A stretch of 64,000 bases of DNA from CAHJXF01 sp038225855. GTDB taxonomy: Bacteria; Pseudomonadota; Gammaproteobacteria; Burkholderiales; Burkholderiaceae_D. The translations under genes and the position numbers were made by a program. The stretch spans positions 248,001 through 312,000 of the forward strand of contig JBBRQU010000001.1 in the NCBI GenBank assembly GCA_038225855.1, given 5' to 3'. Below the pieces are notes generated by a model. The model saw nothing but the letters and a program-made list of their open reading frames with translations, was not told the DNA's origin and ran no database searches. Positions 63,681-64,000 of the stretch are shown in pieces (position 1 is the first letter of the stretch; each line of letters begins with the position of its first letter).

Positions 63681-64000
63681 ATGAGTTCGCGTTCTCTTCG
63701 ATGCATCGCGCTCGCGAGTCTGATCGCGCTGATGCTGTTGTCGCTTGCGTTCGCGTTGATCCCTGTTCATGGCGTAACCACCGGAGCGATGCTGGCCTTG
63801 ATCAAGCTCGTGACGCTGGGGTTCGTCGTCAGGCGCATCTGGCGCGCGGATGTCTATGCGATGCAATGGTCGTCGATGTTCATCCTGCTGTTCGTGGCCG
63901 AGGGCATGGTGCGCGCGATGAGCGATCCAGAGCCATTGGCCGCGCTCGGCGGCGTCGAGGCCGTCGTCGCAGCCTGCTACTTCTTCGTGGTGCTTGTTTA
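63681..64000 (+). CDS. DUF2069 membrane protein, N-terminal part
   Basis: A frame from ATG at 63681 that runs off the right edge (106 codons). The product has four hydrophobic helices in SLIALMLLSLAFAL, GAMLALIKLVTLGFVV, MFILLFVAEGMVRAM and VEAVVAACYFFVVLV, matching the DUF2069 family. An ATG at 63646 that overlaps the previous stop gives only 12 codons. In betaproteobacteria DUF2069 follows wrbA, so the flavoprotein gene is inserted between them. Confidence 0.8.
   Translation, partial: MSSRSLRCIALASLIALMLLSLAFALIPVHGVTTGAMLALIKLVTLGFVVRRIWRADVYAMQWSSMFILLFVAEGMVRAMSDPEPLAALGGVEAVVAACYFFVVLV

Overview
The window looks like chromosomal DNA of a GC-rich betaproteobacterium (Burkholderiales or a near relative). 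The main evidence is gene order: leuC-(small lipoprotein)-leuD-leuB-asd-fimV-truA-trpF-trpB-trpA-accD, smr/trxB/ftsK/lolA, and yihY/wrbA/DUF2069 are arrangements typical of that class. Two proteins with PEP-CTERM sorting tails fit an environmental, exopolysaccharide-producing member. No rRNA, tRNA, CRISPR array or insertion sequence was seen.

Layout. 1-10.5 kb is a stress region on the minus strand: a ligD-ku-(MerR/TPR regulator) end-joining operon, then a co-oriented run of acyl-CoA-dehydrogenase-like protein, PIG-L deacetylase, methyltransferase, family 2 glycosyltransferase and the large catalase KatE. 10.6-23.6 kb is a patchwork of small genes: DUF924 and an MFS exporter, VOC proteins, acetyltransferases, an SDR, a four-repeat COG4705 membrane protein, a CDF transporter, a phospholipase-D-like protein, an AcpA-like phosphatase, a cupin, DUF1304 and OsmC.

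23.6-26.7 kb is an AT-richer accessory island between osmC and lolA. It carries three attC-like sites and matching cassette ends, so it reads as integron gene cassettes without an integrase. The cassettes encode a secreted protein, an Mrr-like nuclease candidate and a small membrane protein. A BrnT/BrnA toxin-antitoxin pair with a frameshifted toxin follows.

26.9-33.6 kb holds lolA, ftsK, trxB, smr and two PEP-CTERM genes. 33.7-46.2 kb is the biosynthetic core on the minus strand (leucine, aspartate-semialdehyde, FimV, TruA, tryptophan, AccD), tightly packed with several 4-base overlaps. 46.4-57.8 kb carries a chalcone-isomerase-like protein, a thiolase, aroC, an MFS-acyltransferase fusion, a CBS protein, proline iminopeptidase, a homoserine sulfhydrylase-like enzyme, a hydrolase and a PLP dehydratase. 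57.9-59.9 kb is a second small accessory patch: a membrane protein of unknown role, an Mpo1-like protein and a decayed kinase gene. The window ends with arfB, yihY, wrbA, an FAD oxidoreductase and the start of a DUF2069 gene.

The most interesting part is the cassette island. In two of three cassettes the 7-base ends, read as they would meet in the excised circle, are perfectly complementary, which is hard to explain other than by integrase-mediated capture.
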